Origin: Betaproteobacteria bacterium HGW-Betaproteobacteria-22
Lineage (GTDB): Bacteria > Pseudomonadota > Gammaproteobacteria > Burkholderiales > Methylophilaceae
Direction of reading: 5' to 3'
DNA length: 64,000 nt
NCBI GenBank assembly: GCA_002842285.1
Contig: PHCJ01000006.1
Coordinates: 1-64,000, forward strand
A program made the translations under genes and the position numbers. The notes below the pieces were generated by a model. It made no database searches. It was not told the DNA's origin and worked only from the letters and a program-made list of their open reading frames with translations. Positions 16,808 to 26,489 of this stretch are shown here, piece by piece. Positions within the stretch are counted from its first letter, which is position 1; each line of letters opens with the position of its first letter.

Positions 16808-17944
16808 TTGAAAGATTTGTTTGAAAGGCCAAGTGGCGGCGAGGCCGCTATCTTGGTGAGCGTGGATTTTGGCGAAAGTGATTACGAAGAAAGTCTGGAA
16901 GAGCTGCGTCAACTCAGCTTGAGCGCAGGTTTGGCTGTGCGCGGGACAGTTCAGGGTAAAAGGTCATCCCCTGATGCCAAGCTTTTTATTGGTAGTGGCA
17001 AAGCAGATGAGCTGTTGCAGCTCATGCAAGTGAATGAAGCGAATGTCGCTGTATTTAACCATGATCTGACACCCTCGCAGCAACGCAACCTAGAACGTTT
17101 GTTGCAGGCGCGGGTGGTTGATAGAACCGGCCTGATTTTGGATATATTCAGCCAGCGTGCACAAACACATGAGGGTAAGTTGCAAGTTGAACTGGCTCAG
17201 CTTGAGCATTTATCAACCCGTTTGGTGCGGGGCTGGACACACCTGGAACGTCAAAAGGGCGGTATAGGCGTGCGTGGCGGCCCAGGTGAAACGCAGCTGG
17301 AGCTTGACCGCCGCATGTTGCGCATCCGTGTAAAGCAGTTGCGCGAAAAACTATCAAAACTCAAAGCGCAGCGTGGTATGCAAAGACGCGCACGCAAGCG
17401 CTCCAATGTGATGACGGTGTCTTTGGTTGGTTATACAAATGCAGGCAAGTCAACAATTTTCAACCGCCTTACCAAAGCTAACATCTATGCTGCAGATCAG
17501 CTCTTTGCCACTCTGGACACCACCACGCACAAGATTTTTATTCCTGAATGCGGTGCGGTCGTTTTGTCTGATACGGTAGGGTTTATCAAACACTTGCCAC
17601 ATGCCCTGGTAGAGGCTTTTGGTGCAACCCTGGAAGAAGCCGCACAGGCAGATCTGCTATTGCATATTGTGGATACTGCCAGCAGTAACCGTGATGAGCA
17701 GATTGCGCAAGTGAATAAAGTGTTGGTTGAGATAGGCGCATCACACGTGTCGCAAGTGCTGGTGCATAACCAAATAGACCGTGTCGGATTGGCGCCCGCC
17801 GTTGCTCGTGATGAGTATGGTAGAATTACATCTGTGCATGTTTCGGCAAAAACAGGTGATGGCATGGAGTTGTTGCGACAGGTCATGGCCGAGCATTATC
17901 AATATTTGAAAAAAATGGCGACGGAAGAAGTTGCATTTGTGTAA
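16808..17944 (+). CDS. hflX: Ribosome-dissociating GTPase HflX
   Basis: A 378-residue GTPase that splits stalled or heat-damaged 70S ribosomes. HflX N-terminal domain (residues 1-190, with GGPGETQLELDRR) is followed by a G domain with P-loop GYTNAGKST, G3 DTVGF and G4 HNQID. The start is TTG at 16808, three bases after the hfq stop. The length fits a short HflX form. Confidence 0.95.
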   Translation: MKDLFERPSGGEAAILVSVDFGESDYEESLEELRQLSLSAGLAVRGTVQGKRSSPDAKLFIGSGKADELLQLMQVNEANVAVFNHDLTPSQQRNLERLLQARVVDRTGLILDIFSQRAQTHEGKLQVELAQLEHLSTRLVRGWTHLERQKGGIGVRGGPGETQLELDRRMLRIRVKQLREKLSKLKAQRGMQRRARKRSNVMTVSLVGYTNAGKSTIFNRLTKANIYAADQLFATLDTTTHKIFIPECGAVVLSDTVGFIKHLPHALVEAFGATLEEAAQADLLLHIVDTASSNRDEQIAQVNKVLVEIGASHVSQVLVHNQIDRVGLAPAVARDEYGRITSVHVSAKTGDGMELLRQVMAEHYQYLKKMATEEVAFV

Positions 17945-18066
17945 ACAGTCTTTGTGTATGATGACGCATATCATCATGCCTGACATATTGGGTTGGTGTA
18001 TTCCTGCCAATACGTCATTGTAATTTTTTATCAAAATAATCTAATTTTTAAGTTTCGGAGTGTGGA

Positions 18067-19263
18067 ATGATTAAATTTCCCGGTTGGAGAGCGCAAAATA
18101 ACGAGGGGCCACCTGATCTTGATGAGGTGATGCGTGATTTAAGTCGAAGAATTAACAGTATGTTTGGTAAAACGGGAGGAAATCAACCAGGTGCCCAGCC
18201 CCGGCGACCTGCAGGAGCGGAGGCAAATGTGCCTTTGTTGCCAATTGTCGCCTTGGTTTTTTTGATTTGGCTTGCCTCCGGGTTTTATATTGTAGATCAG
18301 GGTTCCACTGGTGTCGTGATGCGCTTCGGTAAGGCGTTGGAAGACACTACCGAGCCGGGGCCGCGTTGGCATTTGCCCTATCCGATCGAAACGGTTGAAG
18401 TTGTCAATATGGAGCAGGTGCGCAGACTTGAGGTCGGCTACAGAAGCAGCGGTGAGGGAAGTGGTGCAAAAACCAAGATACCTAAAGAGGCCTTGATGCT
18501 GACTGAAGATGAAAACATCATTGATCTGCAGTTTGCTGTGCAATATAACTTGAATAATGCGAAATACTATCTATTCAATAATCGTTCCACTGATTCAGCA
18601 GTGATGTCGGCTGCAGAGTCTGCTATTCGTGAAGTGGTGGGCAAGAACAAGCTGGATGATTTACTGCAAAAAGGTCTGGCAGACACATCTGAGCGTATGC
18701 AAGCTATTTTGGATAGTTATAAAACAGGCGTGAAAATTATCAGTGTGTCGTTACAGAGTGCGCAACCTCCGGAGCAGGTGCAAGAAGCATTTGAAGATGT
18801 GAACCGCGCAAATCAGGATAATCAGCGCCAGATAAATGAGGGTGAGGCGTATGCCAACGATGTGATTCCTAAAGCGCGTGGTACTGCCGCACGCTTGTTG
18901 TCGGAAGCCGCAGGGTACAAGCTCAAGGTTGAGAACGAGGCTAGAGGTAATGCCAGCCGTTTTGACCAGATATTGGCTGAATATAATAATGCGCCGGAAG
19001 TCACGCGTCAGCGTTTGTATCTTGATGCGCAAGAGCAAATCCTGTCGAGCACCAGCAAGTTGGTTGTCGATCAAAAAGCTGGCAACAGCCTGCTCTATCT
19101 GCCACTGGATAAATTAATCAATTCATCCGGTGCGGCCACTGTGCAGCAGTCGCAGTCAGTGCAATCACTCAATCCGCCTACTGAGTCTGGTGCCGCTTTT
19201 GATGCAGCGCAGACGGCTCGTTCGCGAGATGCTTTCCGTAGCCGTGATAGAGAAAGTCGATAA
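18067..19263 (+). CDS. hflK: FtsH protease modulator HflK (SPFH family)
   Basis: A 398-residue inner-membrane protein. An N-terminal cytoplasmic Gly/Pro-rich segment (about 1-55) is followed by one membrane helix (LPIVALVFLIWLASGFYIV) and a periplasmic SPFH/band-7 domain. With HflC it forms the ring around FtsH that limits proteolysis of membrane proteins. Typical words: DQGSTGVVMRFGK, EDENIIDLQFAVQY, QPPEQVQEAFEDVNRA. The Ser/Gln-rich C-terminal tail is variable in the family. It is nine bases upstream of hflC. Confidence 0.95.
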   Translation: MIKFPGWRAQNNEGPPDLDEVMRDLSRRINSMFGKTGGNQPGAQPRRPAGAEANVPLLPIVALVFLIWLASGFYIVDQGSTGVVMRFGKALEDTTEPGPRWHLPYPIETVEVVNMEQVRRLEVGYRSSGEGSGAKTKIPKEALMLTEDENIIDLQFAVQYNLNNAKYYLFNNRSTDSAVMSAAESAIREVVGKNKLDDLLQKGLADTSERMQAILDSYKTGVKIISVSLQSAQPPEQVQEAFEDVNRANQDNQRQINEGEAYANDVIPKARGTAARLLSEAAGYKLKVENEARGNASRFDQILAEYNNAPEVTRQRLYLDAQEQILSSTSKLVVDQKAGNSLLYLPLDKLINSSGAATVQQSQSVQSLNPPTESGAAFDAAQTARSRDAFRSRDRESR

Positions 19264-19272
19264 GGAATTGTC

Positions 19273-20145
19273 ATGAATAAGCTTAAAAACATTATTGTTG
19301 TTGTCATTGCGGGTTTGATGCTTTTTTCAGCCTCTGCGTTTACAGTAAAGCAAACGCAGTATGTGCTAGTGCAGCGTTTAGGTGAAATTGTATCGGTTAA
19401 AAAACAGCCTGGACTTTACTTTAAAGTGCCATTTGTGGATAACCTCAAGTATTTTGATAACCGCATTTTAACCTTGGACTGGGAGCAGCCAGCCAAATTT
19501 ATTACCAGTGAAAACAAGTACATGATGGTGGATTCGTTTGTTAAATGGCGGATTTTAGATCCGGGAAAATACTATGTTTCTATTAAGGAAGGCGGCGAAG
19601 CTGCAGCTGAAGACAGGCTTTCCAAAGTGGTGAATGCAGGTTTGCGTACAGAATTTGGTAAGCGCACGGTGCGTGATGTGATCGCGGGTGAGCGTGGTGC
19701 AGTGATGGATAACCTACGTGCCTCGGCAGATGCTGAAGCACGTCAGATGGGGATTGAAGTCGTAGATGTACGTTTAAAACGCGTGGATTATGCCGAAGAA
19801 ATCAGTCGCTCTGTATATGACCGCATGATTGCAGAACGTAAACGTTTAGCCAATCAATTGCGCTCAGAAGGTGCCGCTGCATCTGAGAAAATCAGGGCAG
19901 ATGCAGATAAGCAGCGTGAAGTGATTATTGCCGAGGCATTCAGTCAGGCGCAGAAAGTAAAAGGCGAAGGCGATGCAAAAGCAGCGGATATTTACAATAA
20001 GTCTTATAGCCGGAACCCTGAGTTCTATGCGTTTTACCGTAGTACAGAAGCGTATAAAAACAGTTTCAACAGCAAGAGTGATGTGATGGTGCTGGATCCG
20101 AATTCGGATTTCTTTAAATACATGCGTAGTCCAGGTAGGAAATAA
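19273..20145 (+). CDS. hflC: FtsH protease modulator HflC (SPFH family)
   Basis: A 290-residue partner of HflK with an N-terminal signal-anchor helix (about residues 5-24) and a periplasmic SPFH domain. Characteristic sequence: QTQYVLVQRLGEIV, PGLYFKVPFVDN, YDRMIAERKRLANQLRSEG. The long helical region near the C terminus contains EKIRADADKQREVIIAEA. Ribosome-binding site AAGGAATTG precedes the ATG. It continues the hfq-hflX-hflK cluster. Confidence 0.95.
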   Translation: MNKLKNIIVVVIAGLMLFSASAFTVKQTQYVLVQRLGEIVSVKKQPGLYFKVPFVDNLKYFDNRILTLDWEQPAKFITSENKYMMVDSFVKWRILDPGKYYVSIKEGGEAAAEDRLSKVVNAGLRTEFGKRTVRDVIAGERGAVMDNLRASADAEARQMGIEVVDVRLKRVDYAEEISRSVYDRMIAERKRLANQLRSEGAAASEKIRADADKQREVIIAEAFSQAQKVKGEGDAKAADIYNKSYSRNPEFYAFYRSTEAYKNSFNSKSDVMVLDPNSDFFKYMRSPGRK

Positions 20146-20150
20146 TCGCG

Positions 20151-20339
20151 TTGATGAGTACCACCTTACTGGTTGCGCTAGGTCTGATGCTGGTGTTGGA
20201 GGGAGTTTTACCCTTGTTGATGCCGCAGGTCTGGCGTGAAACTTTTAAACGTATGGTTGAATTGAAAGATGGTCAGCTGCGCTTTGTGGGGTTGATATCG
20301 ATTGTTGGTGGTTTGCTGTTGATTTTATTAAGTAAGTGA
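20151..20339 (+). CDS. DUF2065 family small membrane protein (YjeT-like)
   Basis: A 62-residue protein with two hydrophobic helices (about 5-24 and 43-60) joined by PQVWRETFKRMVELKDGQLRFVGL, the core of the DUF2065/YjeT family. The family is repeatedly found next to hflC but its role is unknown. It starts five bases after hflC and ends just before hisZ. Confidence 0.9.
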   Translation: MMSTTLLVALGLMLVLEGVLPLLMPQVWRETFKRMVELKDGQLRFVGLISIVGGLLLILLSK

Positions 20340-20345
20340 TTGAAT

Positions 20346-21509
20346 ATGCGTAATTGGTTGCTCCCCGAGTACATTGAGGATGTGTTGCCAGCACAGGCGG
20401 CACGTATTGAGACGATGCGGCGTCGCTTGCTGGATTTGTTCAGGGTGCACGGGTATCAGTATGTGATTCCACCCATGCTGGAGTATATGGAATCCCTGAT
20501 TACAGGGGCTGCACTTGATCTGGACATCGCCACCTTTAAGGTGGTGGATCAACTGACAGGCCGACTGATGGGGGTGCGTGCAGATATGACGCCTCAGGCC
20601 GCGAGAATCGATGCACATTTGCTCAATCATGCCGGGGTCACGCGATTGTGTTACTCAGGCAGCGTGTTGCGCACAAAACCCGATGGTTTGGCATCAAGCA
20701 GGGAGCCCCTGCAAATTGGTGCAGAGTTGTATGGGCATGCCGGCATTGAAAGTGATATCGAGATTCAGTGTCTGCTGGTTAAAGCCTTGCGCGCGATTGA
20801 TATTGAGCATGTGCATGTGGATTACAGTCATGTGAATGTATTTGGCAGTTTGGTGAAAACCAGTCAGATTACACCGCAGTTAGAGCAGGATCTGTTTGCT
20901 GCGCTACAAAGTAAAGATCAGTCTGCGGTGCGTGCATTAGCTAAAAACCTGGACAAAATCACACGCGAAGCCCTGCTGCATTTAACGGAGTTAAATGGCG
21001 GGCAGGACGTTTTACTTAAGGCGGCAAAAGTACTGCCCGACACGCCTGCAATTTTGCAGGCGTTAAATGATTTGGATCAGGTAGGTAAGGCGCTTGTTAA
21101 TCTTGGCGTAAATGTGAGTTTTGATTTGAGTGAGTTGCGTGGTTATCACTACCACAGCGGTATTGTATTTGCGGCCTATGCACAAGGCTATAAAGGGCCT
21201 TTGGCTCTTGGTGGCCGCTACGATGAGGTGGGGAAATCCTTTGGCCGCGCACGTCCTGCAACGGGGTTTAGCTTTGATTTGCGGGGGGTCGCAACCGCTT
21301 TAACACCAAACACGCTGGCAAAGGCCATCTTCGCTCCGGCTATCGTCGATACGGCACTTACCGCTAAAATCGAGGCCTTAAGGGCAGAAGGCCATGTCGT
21401 GGTTCAGGCATTGCCAGGGGCGGCTAATGATCAGGATGAGTTGAACTGTGACAAAAAATTGGCGCATTTTAATTCTGGGTGGCATATCGTCGATTTCGAT
21501 AAGGTTTGA
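20346..21509 (+). CDS. hisZ: ATP phosphoribosyltransferase regulatory subunit HisZ
   Basis: A HisS-like class II synthetase paralogue of about 387 residues that does not charge tRNA. It activates the short HisG enzyme in the first step of histidine synthesis. Features: LLPEYIEDVLPAQAARIE, PPMLEYMESL, MGVRADMTPQAARI and GGRYDEVG. The anticodon-binding domain of HisS is missing, as expected. A TTG two codons upstream is an alternative start. The hflC-DUF2065-hisZ-purA order is common in betaproteobacteria. Confidence 0.93.
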   Translation: MRNWLLPEYIEDVLPAQAARIETMRRRLLDLFRVHGYQYVIPPMLEYMESLITGAALDLDIATFKVVDQLTGRLMGVRADMTPQAARIDAHLLNHAGVTRLCYSGSVLRTKPDGLASSREPLQIGAELYGHAGIESDIEIQCLLVKALRAIDIEHVHVDYSHVNVFGSLVKTSQITPQLEQDLFAALQSKDQSAVRALAKNLDKITREALLHLTELNGGQDVLLKAAKVLPDTPAILQALNDLDQVGKALVNLGVNVSFDLSELRGYHYHSGIVFAAYAQGYKGPLALGGRYDEVGKSFGRARPATGFSFDLRGVATALTPNTLAKAIFAPAIVDTALTAKIEALRAEGHVVVQALPGAANDQDELNCDKKLAHFNSGWHIVDFDKV

Positions 21510-21613
21510 TTAATGCCACGGCACAGTTTGAAGTCTGGCTTGGTCGTGTGATTATAACTACGCAGTAATGACTGTTTCATTTTAAAAATAATTTTCAGTA
21601 CAAAGTTCTCAAT

Positions 21614-22945
21614 ATGGCAAAAAATTTAGCAAAGAATGTGGTCGTCATTGGCACGCAATGGGGTGATGAAGGAAAAGGTAAAATTGTTGATTGGCTAACC
21701 GATCACGCGCAAGGCGTGGTGCGTTTTCAAGGCGGGCATAATGCAGGCCATACCCTGGTTGTGGGGCAGGGGGATGCGCAGCGTGTGTACAAGTTAAATT
21801 TGGTACCGTCCGGTATCGTGCGCGCTGGTGTTAACTGCTATATCGGCAATGGCGTAGTCCTCGATGCCGGACATCTGCTAAGCGAGATTGCCGCGCTGGA
21901 AAAAGATGGACTGGAAGTAAAAGGCCGTCTCAAAGTGAGTTCAGGATGCCCACTGATTATGAGTCATCATGTGGCGGTTGATCAGGCGCGCGAAGCAAAA
22001 CGTAGCGCAGATAAAAAAATCGGCACGACTGGCAAAGGTATCGGCCCTACCTATGAAGACAAGGTAGCACGCCGTGCTTTACGCGTCTATGACTTGTTTT
22101 ACCCGGAGCGTTTTGCTGACAAACTGCGAGAAGTGATGGATTACCATAATTTTGTGTTGACCCGTTATCTGGATGCCAAAGCGGTTGATTTTAATCAGCA
22201 GTATGATGTCAGTATGCAGCACGCCATTGCATTGAAACCGATGGTGACGGATATTTCTGCTGAATTGTATGCGGCGAATGCCAGAGGCGAAAGTCTGTTG
22301 TTTGAAGGTGCGCAGGGTACATTGCTGGATATTGATCACGGCACTTATCCTTATGTGACATCTAGTAACTGTATTGCAGGACAGGCGGCAGGCGGTACAG
22401 GTGTGGGCGCAAATATGCTGCATTATGTGCTGGGCATTACCAAAGCCTATACTACGCGCGTTGGGGGCGGCCCGTTTCCAAGCGAGCTTGATATCGAGAC
22501 AAAAGGCACGCCTGGATATCAGATGTCAGATGTTGGCAAGGAAGTTGGTACAGTGACTAAACGTAAACGTCGCTGCGGCTGGTTTGACGCCGCGGCGCTG
22601 CGTCGTTCTGCATTGATCAATGGCCTCACCGGTTTGTGTATCACCAAACTGGATGTGCTGGATGGTATTGATGAGCTGAATATCTGCACGGGTTATGAGT
22701 TGGGTGGTCAGAAAGTGGATTTATTGCCGATAGGGGCTGATGATGTGGCTGGCTGCAAGCCAATTTATGAAACGGTGCCAGGATGGTCGGAGAGTACCTT
22801 TGGCGTAAAAACCTGGGATGGTTTGCCCAAAAAAGCACAAAACTACCTGAAACGTTTGGAAGCGCTTTGTGGCGTACCTATTGCGATTGTGTCCACTGGC
22901 CCGGAGCGTGACGAAACTATCGTCATCGAGCATCCGTTTGCTTAA
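21614..22945 (+). CDS. purA: Adenylosuccinate synthetase
   Basis: A 443-residue enzyme converting IMP and aspartate to adenylosuccinate with GTP. P-loop: [17 protein letters not shown]; further signatures are [22 protein letters not shown] and the C-terminal [12 protein letters not shown]. Normal length and no breaks. It is followed by the four genes of the C1-cofactor block, beginning 65 bases downstream, so co-transcription is possible. Confidence 0.96.
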   Translation: MAKNLAKNVVVIGTQWGDEGKGKIVDWLTDHAQGVVRFQGGHNAGHTLVVGQGDAQRVYKLNLVPSGIVRAGVNCYIGNGVVLDAGHLLSEIAALEKDGLEVKGRLKVSSGCPLIMSHHVAVDQAREAKRSADKKIGTTGKGIGPTYEDKVARRALRVYDLFYPERFADKLREVMDYHNFVLTRYLDAKAVDFNQQYDVSMQHAIALKPMVTDISAELYAANARGESLLFEGAQGTLLDIDHGTYPYVTSSNCIAGQAAGGTGVGANMLHYVLGITKAYTTRVGGGPFPSELDIETKGTPGYQMSDVGKEVGTVTKRKRRCGWFDAAALRRSALINGLTGLCITKLDVLDGIDELNICTGYELGGQKVDLLPIGADDVAGCKPIYETVPGWSESTFGVKTWDGLPKKAQNYLKRLEALCGVPIAIVSTGPERDETIVIEHPFA

Positions 22946-23009
22946 TGTGGCAATGCCATGATGTTTAGTGATTGAATTTTTGGGTGAGTAGGCAAGAGGG
23001 TAATCATTC

Positions 23010-23561
23010 ATGGATAGTCAACAACAGCGTCTTGCATGGGCAATCACAGGCTCGGGGCATTATTTACGTGAGTCGCTGGCAATATTGAATACGCTTGACA
23101 ATGTAGATGTTTTTTTAAGCAGGGCAGCGGCTGAGATTATTCAGCAGTATGGCTTTCAGTCGTTGCTCAGCAGCAATAATCATCGCGTTTATCAGGATAA
23201 AACAGCCAGCAGTATACCTGTTGAATTGTTTTATCAAGGTAAATATCACACATTGGTAATCGCGCCTGCGACATCAAATACTATCGCCAAAATGGCTTAT
23301 GGTTTCTCTGATAGTCTGGTGACCAATTTATATGCGCAAGCTGGGAAAACACGCGTACCGAGTATTGTATTTGCCTGTGATACAGCGCCTGAGCTGGAGT
23401 CAGAGGCACCTCGCGAGCATATGGTGAAAGTTTATCCGCGTAAAATCGATCTAGATAACATTGCCAAGCTTAAAACTTTTGAAGCAACGCTTGTGGTGGA
23501 TGATATGCAAAGCTTGCGTGACAGCATACAACAGCATTGCCAGCAGGCTCTGCTGTGTTGA
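23010..23561 (+). CDS. Flavoprotein, candidate dihydromethanopterin reductase (DmrB/AfpA-like)
   Basis: A 183-residue protein of the flavoprotein (PpcDC-like) fold. The N-terminal strand and loop AWAITGSGHYLRESL and the segment LVIAPATSNTIAKMAYGFSDSLVTNL are typical of FMN-binding members. In bacteria that use tetrahydromethanopterin, such proteins reduce dihydromethanopterin, the last step of cofactor synthesis. The neighbours support that role, but the sequence alone does not prove the substrate. It is separated from the next gene by only three bases. Confidence 0.75.
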   Translation: MDSQQQRLAWAITGSGHYLRESLAILNTLDNVDVFLSRAAAEIIQQYGFQSLLSSNNHRVYQDKTASSIPVELFYQGKYHTLVIAPATSNTIAKMAYGFSDSLVTNLYAQAGKTRVPSIVFACDTAPELESEAPREHMVKVYPRKIDLDNIAKLKTFEATLVVDDMQSLRDSIQQHCQQALLC

Positions 23562-23564
23562 ATC

Positions 23565-25037
23565 ATGACAGATAATCTACTTTTCTTAACGGGAAAGCTA
23601 GCCGAAAAAAGCCTCAACAAAGTGTTAAACGAGGTGCAGAGTAACCCTAAAACACCACCATTTAAATATCGTGTCGAGCAGATTGGCGTTTCGGTTGCAG
23701 CATTGATGACGCCAGACCTAATTGCCCGCAGATTAAAAGCAGTGGGCTCCGCTGATAAAATTATCGTACCTGGTCTGTGTCAGGGTGATTTGAGTGTACT
23801 GGAAACGCAATATGGTGTTCCGGTCGAGCGGGGGCCGGCAGACCTGAAAGATTTACCGCAGTATTTTGGGCATGCAGGTGTTGCACCTGACTTAAGCCGT
23901 TATCAAGTCAAGATATTTGCCGAAATAGTCGATGCACCGGATTTAACGGTAGGGCAGATCGTAAAAAAAGCTGAGTGGTTTAAAGCGCAGGGCGCTAATG
24001 TCATTGATTTGGGCTGTTTGCCGGCTGTGCCTTTTTCACACCTTGCGGACTCTATTCAGGCGCTTAAAGCCTCTGGATTTGATGTGAGTGTGGATTCGTT
24101 AAATCCTGACGACTTGCTGACTGCCGGGCGTGCTGGCGCTGATTATCTTTTAAGCCTGACAGAAAAAACATTATGGATTGCAGATGAAGTGGCAGCTACG
24201 CCCATTTTAATCCCCGCAAGACCGCATCATCTGCCTTCGCTTTATCGTGCCATTGAGGCTTGCCTCAAGCGTAATAAACGCTTTATTGCAGATGCGATTT
24301 TAGATCCGATTCATTTCGGCCTTGCTGATTCTATCGTGCGCTATCAGAAGCTGCGCAAAAAATATCCTGAGATTCAGGTGATGATGGGCGTTGGCAATTT
24401 AACCGAGCTGACTGATGCGGATACCACAGGGATTAATGCGTTGCTATTCGGCATCATCAGTGAACTGAATATTAATACGGTACTGGCTACCTCTGTCAGT
24501 CCGCATGCCGTGAATGCGATTGCAGAAGCGGACATCGCCAGGCGCACCATGTACGCTGCCAAGCGCGATGATCGTCTGCCACGGGGTTATAGTGCGGGGC
24601 TACTGTCGCTGCATGACAGGCGGCCTTTTACCTACACTGTAGATGAAATCAGCGAAATTGCCAGTCAGATTAAAGACCCGAGTTTTCGCATTCAGGTAAG
24701 TGAGCTGGGAATCCACATTTATAATCGGGATGGTATTTATCAGGCGACGGATCCATTTACACTTTACCCTGAGTTAAAAGTAGAAGACGATGCCTCGCAT
24801 GCATTCTATCTGGGGGTTGAATTGGCGCGTGCGCAAATTGCATGGCAACTTAAAAAGCGTTATGTACAGGATCAAATGCTGGATTGGGGCGTAAGCAGTC
24901 AATATCAGGCACCAGAAGCAAAAACTGCGCATCGTGAAACTTCGGTTAAAGAAAAGCGCGATAAACAGCAGGTGTGCGTTAAGGATGTGCATGCGCTTAA
25001 ACCAGTGGTAAAAACAGACGAAAATCAGGCATCATGA
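23565..25037 (+). CDS. Dihydropteroate-synthase-like protein of the methanopterin pathway (DUF6513 type)
   Basis: A 490-residue protein. An N-terminal domain (about 1-150) contains LFLTGKLAEKSL. A TIM-barrel pterin-binding-like domain follows (AEIVDAPDLTVGQIVKKAEWFKAQGANVIDLG, then VSVDSLNPDDL). Its length and the non-canonical pterin motif separate it from FolP. It is found in bacteria with tetrahydromethanopterin-linked C1 oxidation, presumably condensing the pterin and arylamine parts; the exact reaction is not established to my knowledge. The C-terminal ~40 residues are Lys/Glu-rich and variable. It overlaps the next gene by four bases. Confidence 0.8.
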   Translation: MTDNLLFLTGKLAEKSLNKVLNEVQSNPKTPPFKYRVEQIGVSVAALMTPDLIARRLKAVGSADKIIVPGLCQGDLSVLETQYGVPVERGPADLKDLPQYFGHAGVAPDLSRYQVKIFAEIVDAPDLTVGQIVKKAEWFKAQGANVIDLGCLPAVPFSHLADSIQALKASGFDVSVDSLNPDDLLTAGRAGADYLLSLTEKTLWIADEVAATPILIPARPHHLPSLYRAIEACLKRNKRFIADAILDPIHFGLADSIVRYQKLRKKYPEIQVMMGVGNLTELTDADTTGINALLFGIISELNINTVLATSVSPHAVNAIAEADIARRTMYAAKRDDRLPRGYSAGLLSLHDRRPFTYTVDEISEIASQIKDPSFRIQVSELGIHIYNRDGIYQATDPFTLYPELKVEDDASHAFYLGVELARAQIAWQLKKRYVQDQMLDWGVSSQYQAPEAKTAHRETSVKEKRDKQQVCVKDVHALKPVVKTDENQAS

Positions 25038-25609
25038 TTTATGAAACTATTGTGAGCACTGTTGATGCACACGGCAATGCACACGTGACGCCGTTTGGCA
25101 TACAGATGCAGAAAGGGTTGATCATTATTTCGCCCTACAAACCATCAAGAACCTTGGATAATATATTGACTACGGGGTATGCCGTGGTTAATGTTGTGGA
25201 CGACGTGCGCCTGTTTGCAGCGGCGCTGACAGGGCGGTATGTGGGAGATTTGGTGCCTGCTGATATGGTAACAGGCTTGAGATTGACAGACTGCCTGTCA
25301 CACAAAGAGCTGAAGCTGATCAAGGTGCAGGACGATGCTGTGCGCCCCCGACTTTTTTTGGAGATTGTGCATGAGGTCGAGCATCGCGCATTTCAGGGGT
25401 TTAATCGCGCACAAGCTGCTGTTATCGAGTTGGCTGTGCTGGTGAGTCGATTAAAAAGGCTGCCGCTGGATAAAATTACAAACGAATTGGAGTACTTGAA
25501 AATCGCCATTGATAAAACCGCTGGACCACGTGAGCTGGAAGCGTGGCAATGGCTGGTAGAGGCAGTTGAAAATCATAAGGCTGAGTTAAATTTGGAAAAT
25601 CTTGCTTGA
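25034..25609 (+). CDS. DUF447 family protein (FMN-binding split-barrel type)
   Basis: A 191-residue protein typical of DUF447: MIYETIVSTVDAHGNAHVTPFG, YKPSRTLDNI, NVVDDVRLFA. The domain resembles flavin-reductase split barrels. It is found in methanogens and in methylotrophs with methanopterin and is thought to act in cofactor synthesis, but no reaction is assigned. The ATGA overlap with the upstream gene shows translational coupling. Confidence 0.82.
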   Translation: MIYETIVSTVDAHGNAHVTPFGIQMQKGLIIISPYKPSRTLDNILTTGYAVVNVVDDVRLFAAALTGRYVGDLVPADMVTGLRLTDCLSHKELKLIKVQDDAVRPRLFLEIVHEVEHRAFQGFNRAQAAVIELAVLVSRLKRLPLDKITNELEYLKIAIDKTAGPRELEAWQWLVEAVENHKAELNLENLA

Positions 25610-25662
25610 ACTTTAATTTTAGTAAGCAACTTAAAAAGTGGCTAAAAAAGAAACTGTTTTAA

Positions 25663-26361
25663 ATGACACAATTACTGATAAGTGTGACCAGTGTCGAAGA
25701 GGCGCGTCTTGCGCTGACGCATGGCGCGGATTTGATCGATTTAAAGAACCCTGCCGATGGTGCTTTGGGGGCTTTACCAAATGCAGTAGTTGAAGAGGTC
25801 GCCGCTTATGTGCATGCGGCATCTCCACATAATGCTGATCATGACGTCATTTTGGTAAGTGCTACCATAGGCGACCTGCCCATGCAGGCCGATGTGATCG
25901 TATCCCGGGTGTCTGCGCTAGCCAAAACAGGGGTGGATATTGTAAAGATTGGTTTTTTTGCTGCGTCTGATTACTCGCCGTGCCTGACCGCCTTAATGCC
26001 TTTGACTGCGAACGGGCAAAAAATAATTGCCGTTTTATTCGCAGAATATAGTTATCCAACTGTATTGCTTGCGCAAATAAAAGCCGCTGGATTTTATGGT
26101 GTGATGATGGATACCGCACACAAAAACGGCAGGACACTATTGGATAATTTGACGGAAACGCAATTGCAAGATTTTGCCAGACAGGCCTCAGACAGCAAAC
26201 TGTTTTACGGCTTGGCTGGCTCACTTAATATCCAGCATGTTGCCAAAGTGCTGGCATTTTCGCCGGATTATGTTGGTTTTAGAGGAGGCGTGAGTGAGAA
26301 CAATCAGCGTGCACGTGGTTTGAACGCTGATAAAATTACGGCCATTCGTAAATTGTTGTAA
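25663..26361 (+). CDS. mfnB: (5-formylfuran-3-yl)methyl phosphate synthase
   Basis: A 232-residue TIM-barrel aldolase-like enzyme that condenses two glyceraldehyde-3-phosphate molecules into the furan precursor of methanofuran. The Schiff-base lysine region DLIDLKNPADGALGALP (Lys28) and the second active-site strand GVMMDTAHKNGRTLLD are present, as are VKIGFF and the C-terminal GFRGG. Methylotrophs use a methanofuran-like cofactor with the formyltransferase/hydrolase complex of formaldehyde oxidation. It is 53 bases after the DUF447 gene and probably in the same operon. Confidence 0.9.
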   Translation: MTQLLISVTSVEEARLALTHGADLIDLKNPADGALGALPNAVVEEVAAYVHAASPHNADHDVILVSATIGDLPMQADVIVSRVSALAKTGVDIVKIGFFAASDYSPCLTALMPLTANGQKIIAVLFAEYSYPTVLLAQIKAAGFYGVMMDTAHKNGRTLLDNLTETQLQDFARQASDSKLFYGLAGSLNIQHVAKVLAFSPDYVGFRGGVSENNQRARGLNADKITAIRKLL

Positions 26362-26489
26362 ATTTGTGGTGTAAATGCAACAAAATTACCTGAAATGCTT
26401 GATTTTATTAGATTCTGACATTGCAATCGGGCAGTGCAGTGCGTATGATGTCGGTTAAGAGTTTTTATTTAACTAGGAGTTAAAAAATA

